This document shows, piece by piece, positions 1 to 11,900 of a DNA stretch of 64,000 bases. This stretch comes from Steinernema hermaphroditum (taxonomy: Eukaryota; Nematoda; Chromadorea; Rhabditida; Steinernematidae): the NCBI GenBank assembly GCA_030435675.1, contig CM059625.1:11470001-11534000 (forward strand). Direction: 5' to 3'. The stretch's first letter is position 1, and each line of letters opens with the position of its first letter. The notes beneath the pieces were generated by a model. The model saw only the letters and a program-made list of their open reading frames with translations, did not search any database and was not told the origin of the DNA. A program made the translations under genes and the position numbers.

Positions 1-3000
1 ACATCTCGAGATAACTGACAATTCCGAAGGGTAATAAGTATTCATGGGCTTGCTAATTGTGTGTTGCTATTCTCTTGTTGAGTACTAGAAACGATAACCT
101 CAAAACAGTTTAATTATCATTGGCGCACTCAGTTTAGACTATGAAGTGACTTTCAATTACGCCGATGTAATAGTTCTGAACTTATAAACCTAAATTGGTA
201 CCAATAAACGCCGTTGAAAGTAACCCAGCGGCACAATTGAAAATTTCTCAAGAAAAGACTTTGTGGGCTGCCAAAGGACAAAGCGAAATGAACCTGGTTA
301 TATGAAATGAGGCAGAGTTTGTTTGTCCCAAAGGCTATACGGTTTGAGGAATGAATATCCAAAGAGCCACAGAACACAAATATCGACCACTTTGGATTAA
401 TCTGTGAACAGAGAAAACCTAAATGGAGAAGTCGATTCTGCCAAGAAATGAACGGATTTTTTTCATTTATCGTAATTAAGCTGGTTGTGGTCAAGTAAGG
501 ATCAAGAAATCAGTGGACAGAAGGGGTTTAAAGGTCGGAGGAGCATGCAACAAGATCTGCAAAATGTTAAGAAATTTTTGGGAAAGGCAATTAGAAGGGG
601 ATGAGAAATGTTCGGAAAATGGGGATTATCACGAAGACTTATTCAGCTAAGAGGCTGGACAGAGTGTGTGTGGTGTGCGATCAACGCGTTAAAACTCGTG
701 GTGTTGGGGATAAATGGTTACAAAAGGCGAACAATGGGGATTATCGCGTATGCACGGGTGAAGGTATTACATGACACGGCATATCTCTCAGCTGATATTA
801 TCCTGTTGACCTTTCCTCCGGTACTGTTGACAGTCTCGAGCACTACAAGGATGCTAGCAAACAATCCGTCGCAGACTTAACAAGGAGGCCCGCCGTCGCA
901 GCCTGTCTACATTACCGTTGTCGCACTTGAGACCCTCGGCCGGAGAGTCGATGGTGGGAGCAGCGGAGATCCTGCGCAGATGATATCCCCATCCCCACGC
1001 CCTCGAGAAAGTACGAATCTCTGAGCGACGGCTGATCCCTCGCCAAACATAACTATGGCCATATTTAACGGTAGAACTGGTCACTGATCGCACGAGCGCT
1101 GATAACCCGAGCTCGAGCATACAATAGGTCGACTGCAATGGCGACGTCTCGCGCAGACTCACGTCAGCTATGTGTCATTTGCATTCGAAACGCAAACATT
1201 GAGTGCTAAAGACTCGCACGGAGGAGACTTCGGACTCATCTTGGCCAGCCGAAACGCCTCAAATCAAAAAACGGAGGCGTTTGATTGCAAGTGATCTTTT
1301 CCGACACGAAATCGCCGATTCTGGCACCCACGATTCTCGTTCTAAAAATAACCCTCAACGCGCAATCGGCTAAGAGCGCAGTTCTCGTCGTACCTCCTAG
1401 GGAACATCAAAGCACACTTAGGGTAACCTGAGACTCCATCGTCACGAATTCGTTCCTCCGTCTAAGAAGTCGGCGCAGTAGAACAAGATCTTTTATAGGC
1501 CATCTTATTTGTGAACGAATAAGATCAGAAGAAAACGGGAGACAATTATGCGTTTCTCTAATAACAAAGCCATTTTCGTCATCAACTGTTACGCCTGACT
1601 CGGTTTCCCTACCGAATTTTCATCGCCCACCAAGTTGGACGTCAAAAATATGGTTTCTATCCAAAAAGAAAATGCAAAATATCCCAAACGGTTAACAAAC
1701 AAACTGTGGTAGAACAAAAGCTAAAGATCTCTCGATATTCCTTGTATACGATGACGTTATGCAGGGCAACATGCCGGAGGTCTTCCCCGAACAACCAACT
1801 ATTTGGTTTTCGGGAGTAGAAGATAGCGAATTGTTTTACTGGCAGTTAGGTGTACGGTAAAAGTAATCTAGAGACTAAGACTAGAGCTATGTGTAAAAAG
1901 AAGCTGTCAAGTGCTTTAATCTGCCCGCCTCTACTATATTCTCTACTTTTTTTTAGGAAAAAGTTAGGAATTGAGAATTGAACATATCCTTTTCGCATAC
2001 TCCTCTTGTAGGCAAACTGACTCAAACGATGATGTAAACGAAGCCAAGGCAAACGTCTTCTTCAAAAATCAGCCATATGAGGGTATATAGAAACAGCACA
2101 AAATCTAGGCTAAAATCTTAGGTGCAGTGCTGCAAATGATGCACTTTTTGTGAGACTGCGTACCCACAGTTAGCATGATTCATCTAAAGTAGATAATATA
2201 CCTATACAAGGAGCTTTTCATGAAGTCCACAGATCGAACAGATTACATCCAACACACAAAACTACAGTAGCCTTTGCGTAAAAACATTCTCTAAGGCCCC
2301 TTATTTGCTAACGAGCAACATCTGGGAAATCGACTTGTTTATCTGAAGAAGCCTACCGTACCTCGAAATGTTGCGAGCGATAAGCAGCAGAAGACTACTG
2401 TGGACCCATCAAATTTACAATAGAAGCTCGTAAAAGTACATTCAATGCCCACATTCCTTTCCAATGACGACAGAAAAAAACGAGAACAATTTGCTAAGAT
2501 GGCAATTTCGCACCTGTCAGTGGTCTGTGAAAATTGCGTTAACTCTCGTGCAATTATAAATTTCCAAGGTCGTCTGGATGTCCTTGCAAAAAAACTCTTC
2601 CACGAACACGTAGGAGTTCCGCGTCGCTGGAAAGAAAAGAAGGGAAAGGTGCTTGTGTGAGAGAGCGGCGGCTTAGAAGCTAGAAGGGGATTAGGGATTG
2701 AAAAGTTGAGTGGGAGTCACAGTGCTCGAAAGAGATAACGCCGACTTCCAAAATGGAAACTGAATGTATAATTCAAAAGACAAATATTGTGCTAACGTCT
2801 TGAGAGAAAGGGAACACGAACACCCGAAAGAGGATACGAAGGCGAGAAACGCCGAAAGCGGTCGGGTCTGCGGAGACATCTCAGGCCGGAATCCGATCGG
2901 ACGCGAATACGTCATTCTCGAGATGATATTGCAAGCAAAAAGCGCGCGCGTGTTCAATGGCGCAGCCCCTTCCAACAGAAACAAACAATAATCGCCGTTT

Positions 3001-6000
3001 TTCAGCTTGAGTTTGGTTGGTAGTGGTGCTTAGGCCGCGACCTCGACAAATCGGAGGGCCTTAATTGTTCTAATTTCTTGGCTCCGACGGCGCTTTCCAA
3101 ATGTAGCAAAACATTTATTAGTTAAAAACACTCATGCTAGAAAAAAAAGAAGGCCAAAGAATGTGTAAAACAAGAGGCAAAAGAAAACAATGAACGTGGC
3201 GTCATAAATCGTCACATATAGTTTAGTGGTACCAGTTCTCAACCATAAGAAGCAAATGGACATTCCGCAGGGGACTTTAATACACGTGCTTAAAGTACTG
3301 CAACAGAAACCATGAGTTTTATCTAAAAGTTTCCTGGATCATCAAAAGATAATAACTCAGAATCTCTCTCTTCCAGAAACTGAAGCAAGTTCTCTTCTGC
3401 AAGGCACATGTATTCCCAGAGGGCGCCCAGAAAACGCCGTTGCATCTTCAAATGGGTGTAGAAGATAAAGCCAATGAATTAATCGAATTTAAAGACGTAA
3501 ACCGGATCTTATGGACTTATTGTATCAGAAGAAAAGAAGGGTCGTAGTGTTGGCTCAACCCCTACATCAGATAAATCGGAGATTAAGAAAGCAACTTCCT
3601 GTTAGTTGTTTTCGACGTTAATTCCCATTGGGTGCTGTGACTTAGAAGATGTTGGAAAGACAGAACTGACGTTGATCCACGTATGACATTGACGCCGACA
3701 TGTCTCGGACGTTCACTTTCCAGAATGTGGGAAGAAACCAAGCTTCAAAAGACCAGGAATTTAATCTTTTGTCCGAAGAATAATTAAATTGATGGGAAAC
3801 AACTAAAAATTTTTAGGATAATAAGAGACTATTACATAGTGAATACACAATTATAGATTTCAAAAAAGTGTAAGTATTTCGCCATCTATTTTGAGCTTCC
3901 AATTCATGACATCAACTATTTTTACAGTCATATCAACAAAGCAAAAAAAACGAAAAAATACTTCATCTAAGTTGAGTTTCGTCATCGAATCTAGCATAAC
4001 CTATGGCAACAGTTCCTGGATTTACGGGTTGGCGACAGCGCTCTCTTATGACGAGATGCATCATTTAGGCAGCATGACAACCATTACTTTTAGCGGTGTT
4101 TTTCGAGGGACAAAGCAGAGTTCCCGACTTTAGCTGCCATTTTTGGCGAAGATAGAAACCGAAGCCGTAAATTATTTAAAATGTCCCATAATATTAAGTT
4201 AATGCATAGAAGATGAGTGACTTTATCAGTTGTTTGTCACGACAAAATTGAACTGATTTAGCTCTAAATATTTACTGTTACCATGAGCTATCCAAGCACG
4301 GTAGCAGATGTGAGTTTTCCGGATTCAAAAGGGAAGTAGGACAGCCGGATGCCAACGACATCGAGATGTATCTGGATGCGTGAGAAATCACTTTCAAGGT
4401 CGCCAGACCATCTACACCTATTTGTTTAGCGGGCATTGCGTCGCGACATTTTGGAAAAATTACCAATTCCAACCCGGCAACATTTCAACGCTCATTTCTG
4501 AACGCTCTATTGAAATCTCGTTTTTTAGTTCACAGAGGGCGACATTAGACATATGAGCTCTTGAGCGTATGAACATGAATAGTACGTGAATAGGCTACAC
4601 TTCAGCACAACCACGCAAGGCAGCATATTTCCAACTTTTGGCAAAAGACAATACGTTCGCAGGAGAGAATGCACTTGGTCATGGCAGCATACAGTCCTAC
4701 TTGAACGCAGCATTGCAGAATGAAAGTCTTTGACTGATGAAACATTCTACGGAATACCGTACAATATGAATCAAAGCAATCGCTTGTGCCGGGCCACTTC
4801 TCCCATTGTTTACTTCTCATGAAATTGACTTTTTAGTTATCTCTCACCCACACTCACACAATCTGAATAGAGCTACATTACTCTCACAGGAGTTAATGTC
4901 AAAACATTCCATAGTATGTATGGGAACGGGTGCGAACTCTAGACATTATAAATGGTTCACTGATGAGAAATGGCGAGACATCAATGAACCATTTACCATT
5001 TATATTCTCGAATCAACAACGGCATTACGAGGTTTCATTCTTTGTGCGGGCATCTGAGAGGCTAAGAACGGGGCTGGTGGAGTCGCACAGTGGGACGGTC
5101 TTCTTGGCAATATGGCTCCTTTTGGGAGCCGGGACGATCAGTGCGCCAACAACGATGACCGACACCAAAGAGCCACCACAACAAATGTTTTTATTTCATT
5201 TCGGAAAGTTCGCACTCGCTGAATAGCAACAACAAATTTTAATCTGCCATTAGACGGACAAATTGCTTTTATTTTTATCACTAACACAAAGAGCGAAATT
5301 GTTGGAAAATTTAATATCTCGACGGGCAAGGCGATCGTTGGCCATCGCTCTCAAATATCTCCCCCACCGTTCTTGGAAATCGAAAAAGCGGAGCTGAGAC
5401 CTTTTCTCAGCATGAAAATGCGAGTGGTTTGTTCTCCGCAAATAACAACTCCTCCGAACGCGCATAAGTAGCGGCAAATTTCGAACTAATTTGGGGGTCG
5501 AAGAGTAGGACCAAAAAAGCCTAAAGTTCATCTCGAAAACTAACGACACTTTTTGATCAATTTATCAATGAAACTGGGAAGCACCTGGAAACGATGTCAC
5601 ATTCGGTTTAATTTTTCGAAGCTAAAACCTGGTGTTAATTTCAAGATGATGATGGCACTTGGATTCTGGTCTAAGACAACCTAGGTACTAACGAGAGATT
5701 GATCACATCGAGCACGAGTCGATAGACTCAACCTTCCGGTGTGGACAAGGACTAAATAGGTATGGTCGATCAGAGGTAGCTACCGTAGTTTGAAGGGATG
5801 TAAAGGAGTCACTCTTTGAACATAATGCTAAGACTTGTTTCTGTTTTTAATTAGTCCAGTGAAACGCATTAATTACATGTACATGCTCCCGTAAACTTTG
5901 ACGCGCGAATGGTTTTCACATTTGATGTTTGCGACGAACTTAAAGAATTCAGTTAACGACGTTAGCAACAACCATTACTAATTACTGACACTCTCTGCTA

Positions 6001-7400
6001 GTTAACGAGCTCCACCGTCATTCGAATCCAAAAATGAGGTCTTATTACATTAGTTGGTAGAAGTCAACATCTCGCACTTCGGCTTAGTTCATACGAATGG
6101 ATCCAAAGTCCCAAAATCGTATGCCTTTGATAAATGCTCTCAAAAATGACAGGAATAGTTACACCGAAGGTGCGCCGGATGAGCGGAAGACTTCTTGCAC
6201 AATCTCTATCTCAATCAATCGTAAAATTGGAAAACTGAGCTTCTTTAATGTATCTAAACCTACGTTGTATACAGGGCAGCCGAAACGTTTTGTCACACTG
6301 ATTTTGATTATTCGTTTTAATGATAAAAGTCGTACTAAGGCCGGTTCACCCAAGCCATTATTTTCATAACCAGTTTACATAATAAACCACCAAACTGTGT
6401 TGACTTTTCTAATATTACTAGTCGTTCCATTTTCATTGTATGATTTGAGAGGCATGCAAAGAAGCGACGAAAACTGGTCGAACACCCAGGTGAACGAATC
6501 AATCAACGTCGTTTACATGCTGCGTGTGGTCGTAGACGGTAGCGTAAAATGAACGCAGGACTCTGGCAAACAGGTGCATATTATGGTTTTCTCTGAAAAA
6601 TCCGTATTTTCTGCAAAAATACCTAATCACACAGTGTAAATCGCGAGTACAATTAATGTTTCTAAAATGTCCGAATGTACAACATTTACAACTTTTTTGG
6701 TGTGAAAAGCGCGGAGGGTATTCCAAGCGGGTGACGAATTTTTGGCCCTATGGTAATAAGAAAATAAGAGGAAAGGAGTAAGCGACTATCGGAAATACCA
6801 GCTTTATATGATTACGTAAGATTATCATAGTGAATCGAAGTTATGTGCCGTAGACATGCGTTCTCGACAACACTTTAATCTTTTAGACGTGTTTCTGTAT
6901 ATTATAAAGAGAAAAAATGTGCGCGAAAGGGCCCAAAACCCATCTCATTGCAAGATACTTCATCGGCTGTGAGGAGTCGTTTCTACAGATGAGATCATTA
7001 TCACTTCAAGCAAAGACAGGAAGACCCACCAAACGACGACCTTGCGCATACCGAAATACGTAATGTTCACGGTTAATCAGCGGACATCAAGAATTTTCAC
7101 CTTTCTCTTCACGGTTCACATAATTCACATCCTGCCCCATAGGACACTCACGTAATGGAGAAACAGAATAATAAACGATGTCAAAATTTAGTTCCCTTTT
7201 TTCTGCATAGTAAACGCTTTATACATCGAATTTCTTTACGGTAGTGTGGGCAGTACTGTAATCACAAGAAATTTCACGTAGTTTACTGTGATGGTTTCAG
7301 TTCAATATTCAGATCTTACCCTGTATTCCCAGTCTTCGCTTTTTTTGCTTTCGTGTGTTTAATAAGCGAATTTAGTACTGGTTTCAAATCTTCACCGCTC
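1..7400. other. AT-rich stretch without a recognisable gene
   Basis: I see no convincing coding region here. Open frames on both strands are short (mostly under 110 codons), resemble no family I know, and are not linked by good splice sites. A 9-base perfect stem with a short loop sits at about 1251-1281. This could be intergenic DNA, a very long intron or UTR of a gene outside the window, or degraded repeat sequence. Non-coding RNA genes cannot be excluded by eye; no tRNA-like cloverleaf was seen. Confidence 0.4.
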
Positions 7401-7424
7401 CCTCGCAATCTCGACCACTAATGC

Positions 7425-7585
7425 CCCTTCTCGACGCAGACTGTCTGCAAATGAAATCGAGACGTCTACAGCCCCACTGTCTGTCTGGAAAAGCCAACGA
7501 AGGGCGAATTTTGAATCGTTTTGGGGCCAGGTCCTGACATGATCCGAATACTGTCGCCACCGTAGTTGTACGGATTGGGGTGGGT
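7425..7585. repeat. Diverged dispersed repeat, copy 1
   Basis: This stretch shares an ordered series of short matches with 47205-47350. The best is a block reading gcaaatgaaatcgagacgtc here and gcaaatgaaattgagacatc there. A cctgacatgatc-like block follows at a similar distance in both. Spacing and order are kept but many bases differ, as in two old copies of one mobile element. No coding function is assigned. Confidence 0.45.
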
Positions 7586-7960
7586 TAACTTGGCGAGCAT
7601 TTTTTCAATTTTTCATTTTGCGCAATGCGAATATAGCGTGATCTAGCCAAAAGAAAAAGGTCGAAGTGAGCATTGTTTTCATTCATGCTCACGGCCTAGC
7701 GTTAGGCATGGTTATCTTACAGTTTGGGCTTGTGACCAGTGATTTGAGATTGCGCGCTAAGTTCATGCTTCCCAGGATTGTCTCTCATTGCGTTTGATTG
7801 TTTGCTCGTGATTGAGTTCATTTCCAGATGCTCAAACGAACAAAGCATGTTAGAGAGATCGCCCAGTGCGTGGACAGTTTCTGCATCATCCACGATGAAG
7901 TGCATTGTGACAGAGGTAGTAATTGATTTGGACCCAGTTTCTGATCATCACTGTTTGCAG

Positions 7961-8156
7961 GTGCTCGAAGACAATCTGTTGTCAGTCATCCAACGCATGA
8001 AATACGACGATACGGAGCCCAATGCTATTCTCGACCGCCTTCCCCGAATCAAGCACGTGGGGCGAGGGAGTTCTTCGGTGAGGTACGTGGGACTGTCGTA
8101 AATGGGGAGTGAACACGAAATTGCTTCAGGAGGGCCGAGTGCAGTTTGGTCGGTGA
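7961..8156 (+). CDS. Possible 3' exons of a small unknown gene
   Basis: An exon at 7961-8077 follows a pyrimidine-rich acceptor (tcactgtttgcag) and ends at a GTGAGG donor. Joining it over a ~52-base intron to 8130-8156 keeps the frame and reaches a stop (last residues EGRVQFGR). The exon encodes a plausible soluble segment starting VLEDNLLSVIQRMKYDD. An upstream exon ending near 7915 would join across a 45-base in-frame intron, but I could not fix a start codon. A second reading frame through the same exons is also open, so the model is weak. No family recognised. Confidence 0.25.
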
Positions 8157-8905
8157 ATCTACACTGTTGACAATTATGTACAATTGGATACAGCTTCATT
8201 CTTCAGCATTGGTATAGAGATGTTCCTTTTCATATGTGACGCCATTCTGGCGAAACCAAAACAACTCTTCCGCAGCATTGTCGGCAGGAGAACACAACCG
8301 ATCGTCCCAAAAATGTTTACCAAGGTACTAACCAGTTTGGCCGCTTTCCCTTTTGTGTCCTTGTTGTCGAAGTTAGCTTTAGTCGTTTGACCATGATTTG
8401 CGAAGGCTCTAATTCGCGGTAAATTATTACGAAGCCGTGCAATGAAGAAAGAGAAACCACATTCTTAGTGTTTACACCTAAAGTCAACCGAAATAGGAGA
8501 CAGGACAACGAACTATTGCCATGAAGAAAGCCTCTTGGAGGATGCCACGGGGCACCAAGGAGAGTTTCGACAACTGACTAGCGGCTCAGCAAGTACAAAA
8601 CCCCAACAATCTAATTTACAATCATGCGCCTTCACTGTGTGCAAAGAATGTCAAATGCCGTTCAAAGTACAAAAACTTTAATTGAATCATTCCAGTTTAT
8701 GCAATTCATAATGCAAGCAAAGTATTTACATAACGTTTCAGGATTTCTAGTAAGGAGATCAGAACAGTGTAATTGACCTATATTGAGTGATAAAAACGCA
8801 TCACAGACACTTTAAAACAAAGTAAAATCACAGAATCGAGGAAAATGAATAATTGCGTAACAAAACTCAACAATGATACATCATCGGTATAAATCGGCGA
8901 GAGAT

Positions 8906-11900
8906 TCAAGACTTCTGCTTTCGCGAGATCTTCGCTTCTTCGTCGTCCTCCTCTTCCATGTCGACGTCCTCTTCACTGTCATCGTCGTCAGACGAATCGG
9001 AATCGTCGCTGTTCTCATCGCTCTCGTCTCCAGAGTGCAGCTCGCTTTCCTCGCTGCGTTGCGAACTCAATTCTTCGGGCTCAGGTACTGGCGCGGGGGG
9101 TGGAGGTGGTGGCGCTAAGGGCTTCTCGTTGGGATCCGCCACAAATGGAATGCCGTACAGGATCTCTTGAGCGCGCCTGTCAACAGCGTAGTCGATAATG
9201 TCCTTGAGGAAATGCAGGATGCTCCCGCTCAGCTCGTTGATCTGCTGTGTTGAAGCGATTTCCTCGCGAAGATGCCGTACGAAGTTCTGAAAAAAAGACA
9301 GTTATGTGTGTTTGAATTTACTCAACTACTGATCTTCCGATCTCCAGCGCATTACCCCACAATTCTTCTCAGAAAACTAACTAGAAAAATTGCTATTTCT
9401 TCACTTACGTCATACGCCGTCCTATCATCGCCTTGCAGTTCCCAAAGGTGACATCGGACAGGCTCGTCTGAGACCTGACTCGCCGCATCTATGCAAGGTT
9501 TCTGTTCAGAAGTGGAGGGTCCAGGTTCTTCCTGTTCCACCTCCATTGCTGTTGTTGTGTCTTTAGGGGATTCGTTTCCAACTTCAGAGACATCAGGCTT
9601 CATATCGCTCTTTTCAGTTTCTTCCCCATTTTCGACCGTTTCCTGTGAACCTGACTCAGAAGTATCCATGATCTCCGGTTTTATCTCCACAGTATTCTCT
9701 TGAGCAGATGCAGATTTACCGTTTTCAACTGGATCTGCTTCGTTATTAACTTCTTCCTTAGGCTCCTCCACTGATTCTTCGACTACTTCGGCCTTAATCT
9801 CGATAGATGTTTCAGTTTCCTTAATCTCTGTTCCATTCAACAAACTTCCATTTTGCTCTGAGGTGGACTCCGCTTCTTGAGCAGCACTTTCTGCTACTTT
9901 CTCTTCAGGGCTTGGTTCTTTTTTAACCTCCGGTTCTGGATCAGGGTCAGCTGCTGCTGCTTTCGCCTTCATTTTTAGATGATACCCTCGCTTCTTTTTC
10001 GGTCTCCCTGGTTTTCGCCTGGTGACCTTCTTCTTTTGTTCCGGTACCGGTTCGTCGACCACGTCATCTGCCTGCTCTTTGGTATCACTTTCGATCGACA
10101 CCTCTAGAACAGCATCCGTGTACTCTTTGTCATTTCGCTCTTCATCTTGAGTGTCTTCTCCGTTGAGATTCGCATTTACACTCAGCTCCACTTGAGGCTC
10201 TGCGTTGCAGTCTTCTCCACCTTTCTCGCTCTCTTCGGATTTGTTGGTAGATTCCGTTGTTTCCATAGGTGATTCCTCTACTTCTTCTATCTTAACAACG
10301 GCAGATTCGTTGGTCGCAGGTGCATCTTCACCAGTCTTAACTTCTTCGTTTGTTTTTTCCGCGTCTTCTACTTCCATTTCTTCTGTTTTTATAACGACTT
10401 CCTGTTGCTTATCATTGGCCATCTCCTCAGCCAATTCAGCCTTTTCTTCGTCTTCTTCATCGCTGCTATCTGGCGGCAACTCAGGCAGCGGGAACTCTAC
10501 CCGTTCTTCCTGCTCGTAGCGCTTCACAAGGCCCTTCAGAAGGGGATATTTTTCGTCCCAGTATCTAAAGCAAAGAAAAACTTAATCATCAGATAGAATT
10601 TGATTTCCAGTTACCCTATTGCTTGGCGCTCCGATGCATAAGATTTCGCAACCTGGACGATATTCGGTGAGCGGAAGTCCCAGAGATCGTCACTATACAT
10701 TCTCCGTTTCCGACAGTCGCGAATGTATTGTGAAACGATGGTATGGGGAACGACAGGTTCAGTATCAGGGTCAACTTCGTCGAAAGGTCCGGGTAAAGGT
10801 CCAAGCTGGAAGATGTCGACGTAGTTACATCGAAAAGGGCAAACATACCGCCAGAATTTGATCAATGAGGTCGTCGGTTGGCTTATCAATTATATTGGTG
10901 CGAGGATTGTAAACTTTCTTTGCTCGAAGACGAGGATCGATCTTTGGAACGTTGAGAACAAATGCGGCCAGGACGTCGTTGTCGAGAATGTCGAACTTGC
11001 GAGGCTCTACGTCTAAGGGGTCTAGGTACTCAACTTCCTCCTCTGAATCCTCTTCCTCGCTCTCTGATTCCTCTTCGTCGTCGACATCTTCGGTGCTTTC
11101 TTTCGTGACACCTAGCTTCTCCTCTTCTTCTTCGTCGGGCTCTGCCTCTTCGCCATCTTCGTTCTCTTCGCCCTCCAGTTCTTCGCTGTTGTCCATATTC
11201 TCGTGATCCTCGTCCTCCTCGCCTTCCTCATCTTCCAAGCAATCTTCAGTATCCTCGATCTCCTCTGTCTCTTCATCTTCGTCCTCTTCATCGTCGACGT
11301 GCTCTTCTTCTCCTTCTTCTCCTTCCTCAGTTTCATCTTCGACCATTTCTTCGTCGTAGACCTCCGTATCGTCCTCCTCATCTTCGACGCTTTCGGACTC
11401 GCCTTCTACTTCCTCATCCTCTTCTTCCTCGCCTTCCAAAGCCTCGTCATCCAGGTGTTCTTCGAGATCCTCGCCTTCTTCCTCGTTTTCGACTTCCTCC
11501 TCCTCGCCGTCGATCATCTCTTCATCCTCTTGCTCGTCATCCGCCTCCTCATCGTCTTCGTCGACCTCTTCAGCGATTTCCTTTTCATCCCCAGTCTTCT
11601 CATCTCCGGAGTGTTCGGATACGCTTTCTTTAACCTCACATTGTTCTTCAGCAATATTATCGTCATTTTCTGATTCAGAGGCGACTCCGGTATCCACTAT
11701 TGGCTCAGCCGGTTTCTTAAATCTGTTCACATTGACTTTTAGGAAGTCTTCGGCTTTCTTTGTTTTCTTGATAAGGCGAGCGATTTCTTCGTCTTCGTCG
11801 TCGGTTTTACCCCCCTTTGACTTTCCCTTCTTGTCGTCAAACTCATCTCCAGATGAAGTCGGCGATCCTGGAGGAGACATTCCTTTATACATGTCCTCCT

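Noticed and set aside
1251..1281. Small hairpin with a 9-base stem
   Set aside because: A stem this short is expected by chance in 64 kb and has no context suggesting an RNA gene.
10820..10848. Coding continuation RYVCPFRCNYVDIFQ in the acidic gene
   Set aside because: The stretch is bounded by GTATGT and CTTCCAG, is 43 bases long, and removing it keeps the frame, so it is an intron.
11203..11673. Plus-strand open frame rich in Leu, Phe and Ile opposite the acidic exon
   Set aside because: It is the antisense of Glu/Asp codons, which necessarily yields Leu/Phe/Ser codons. The minus-strand exon is part of a consistent 16-exon frame.
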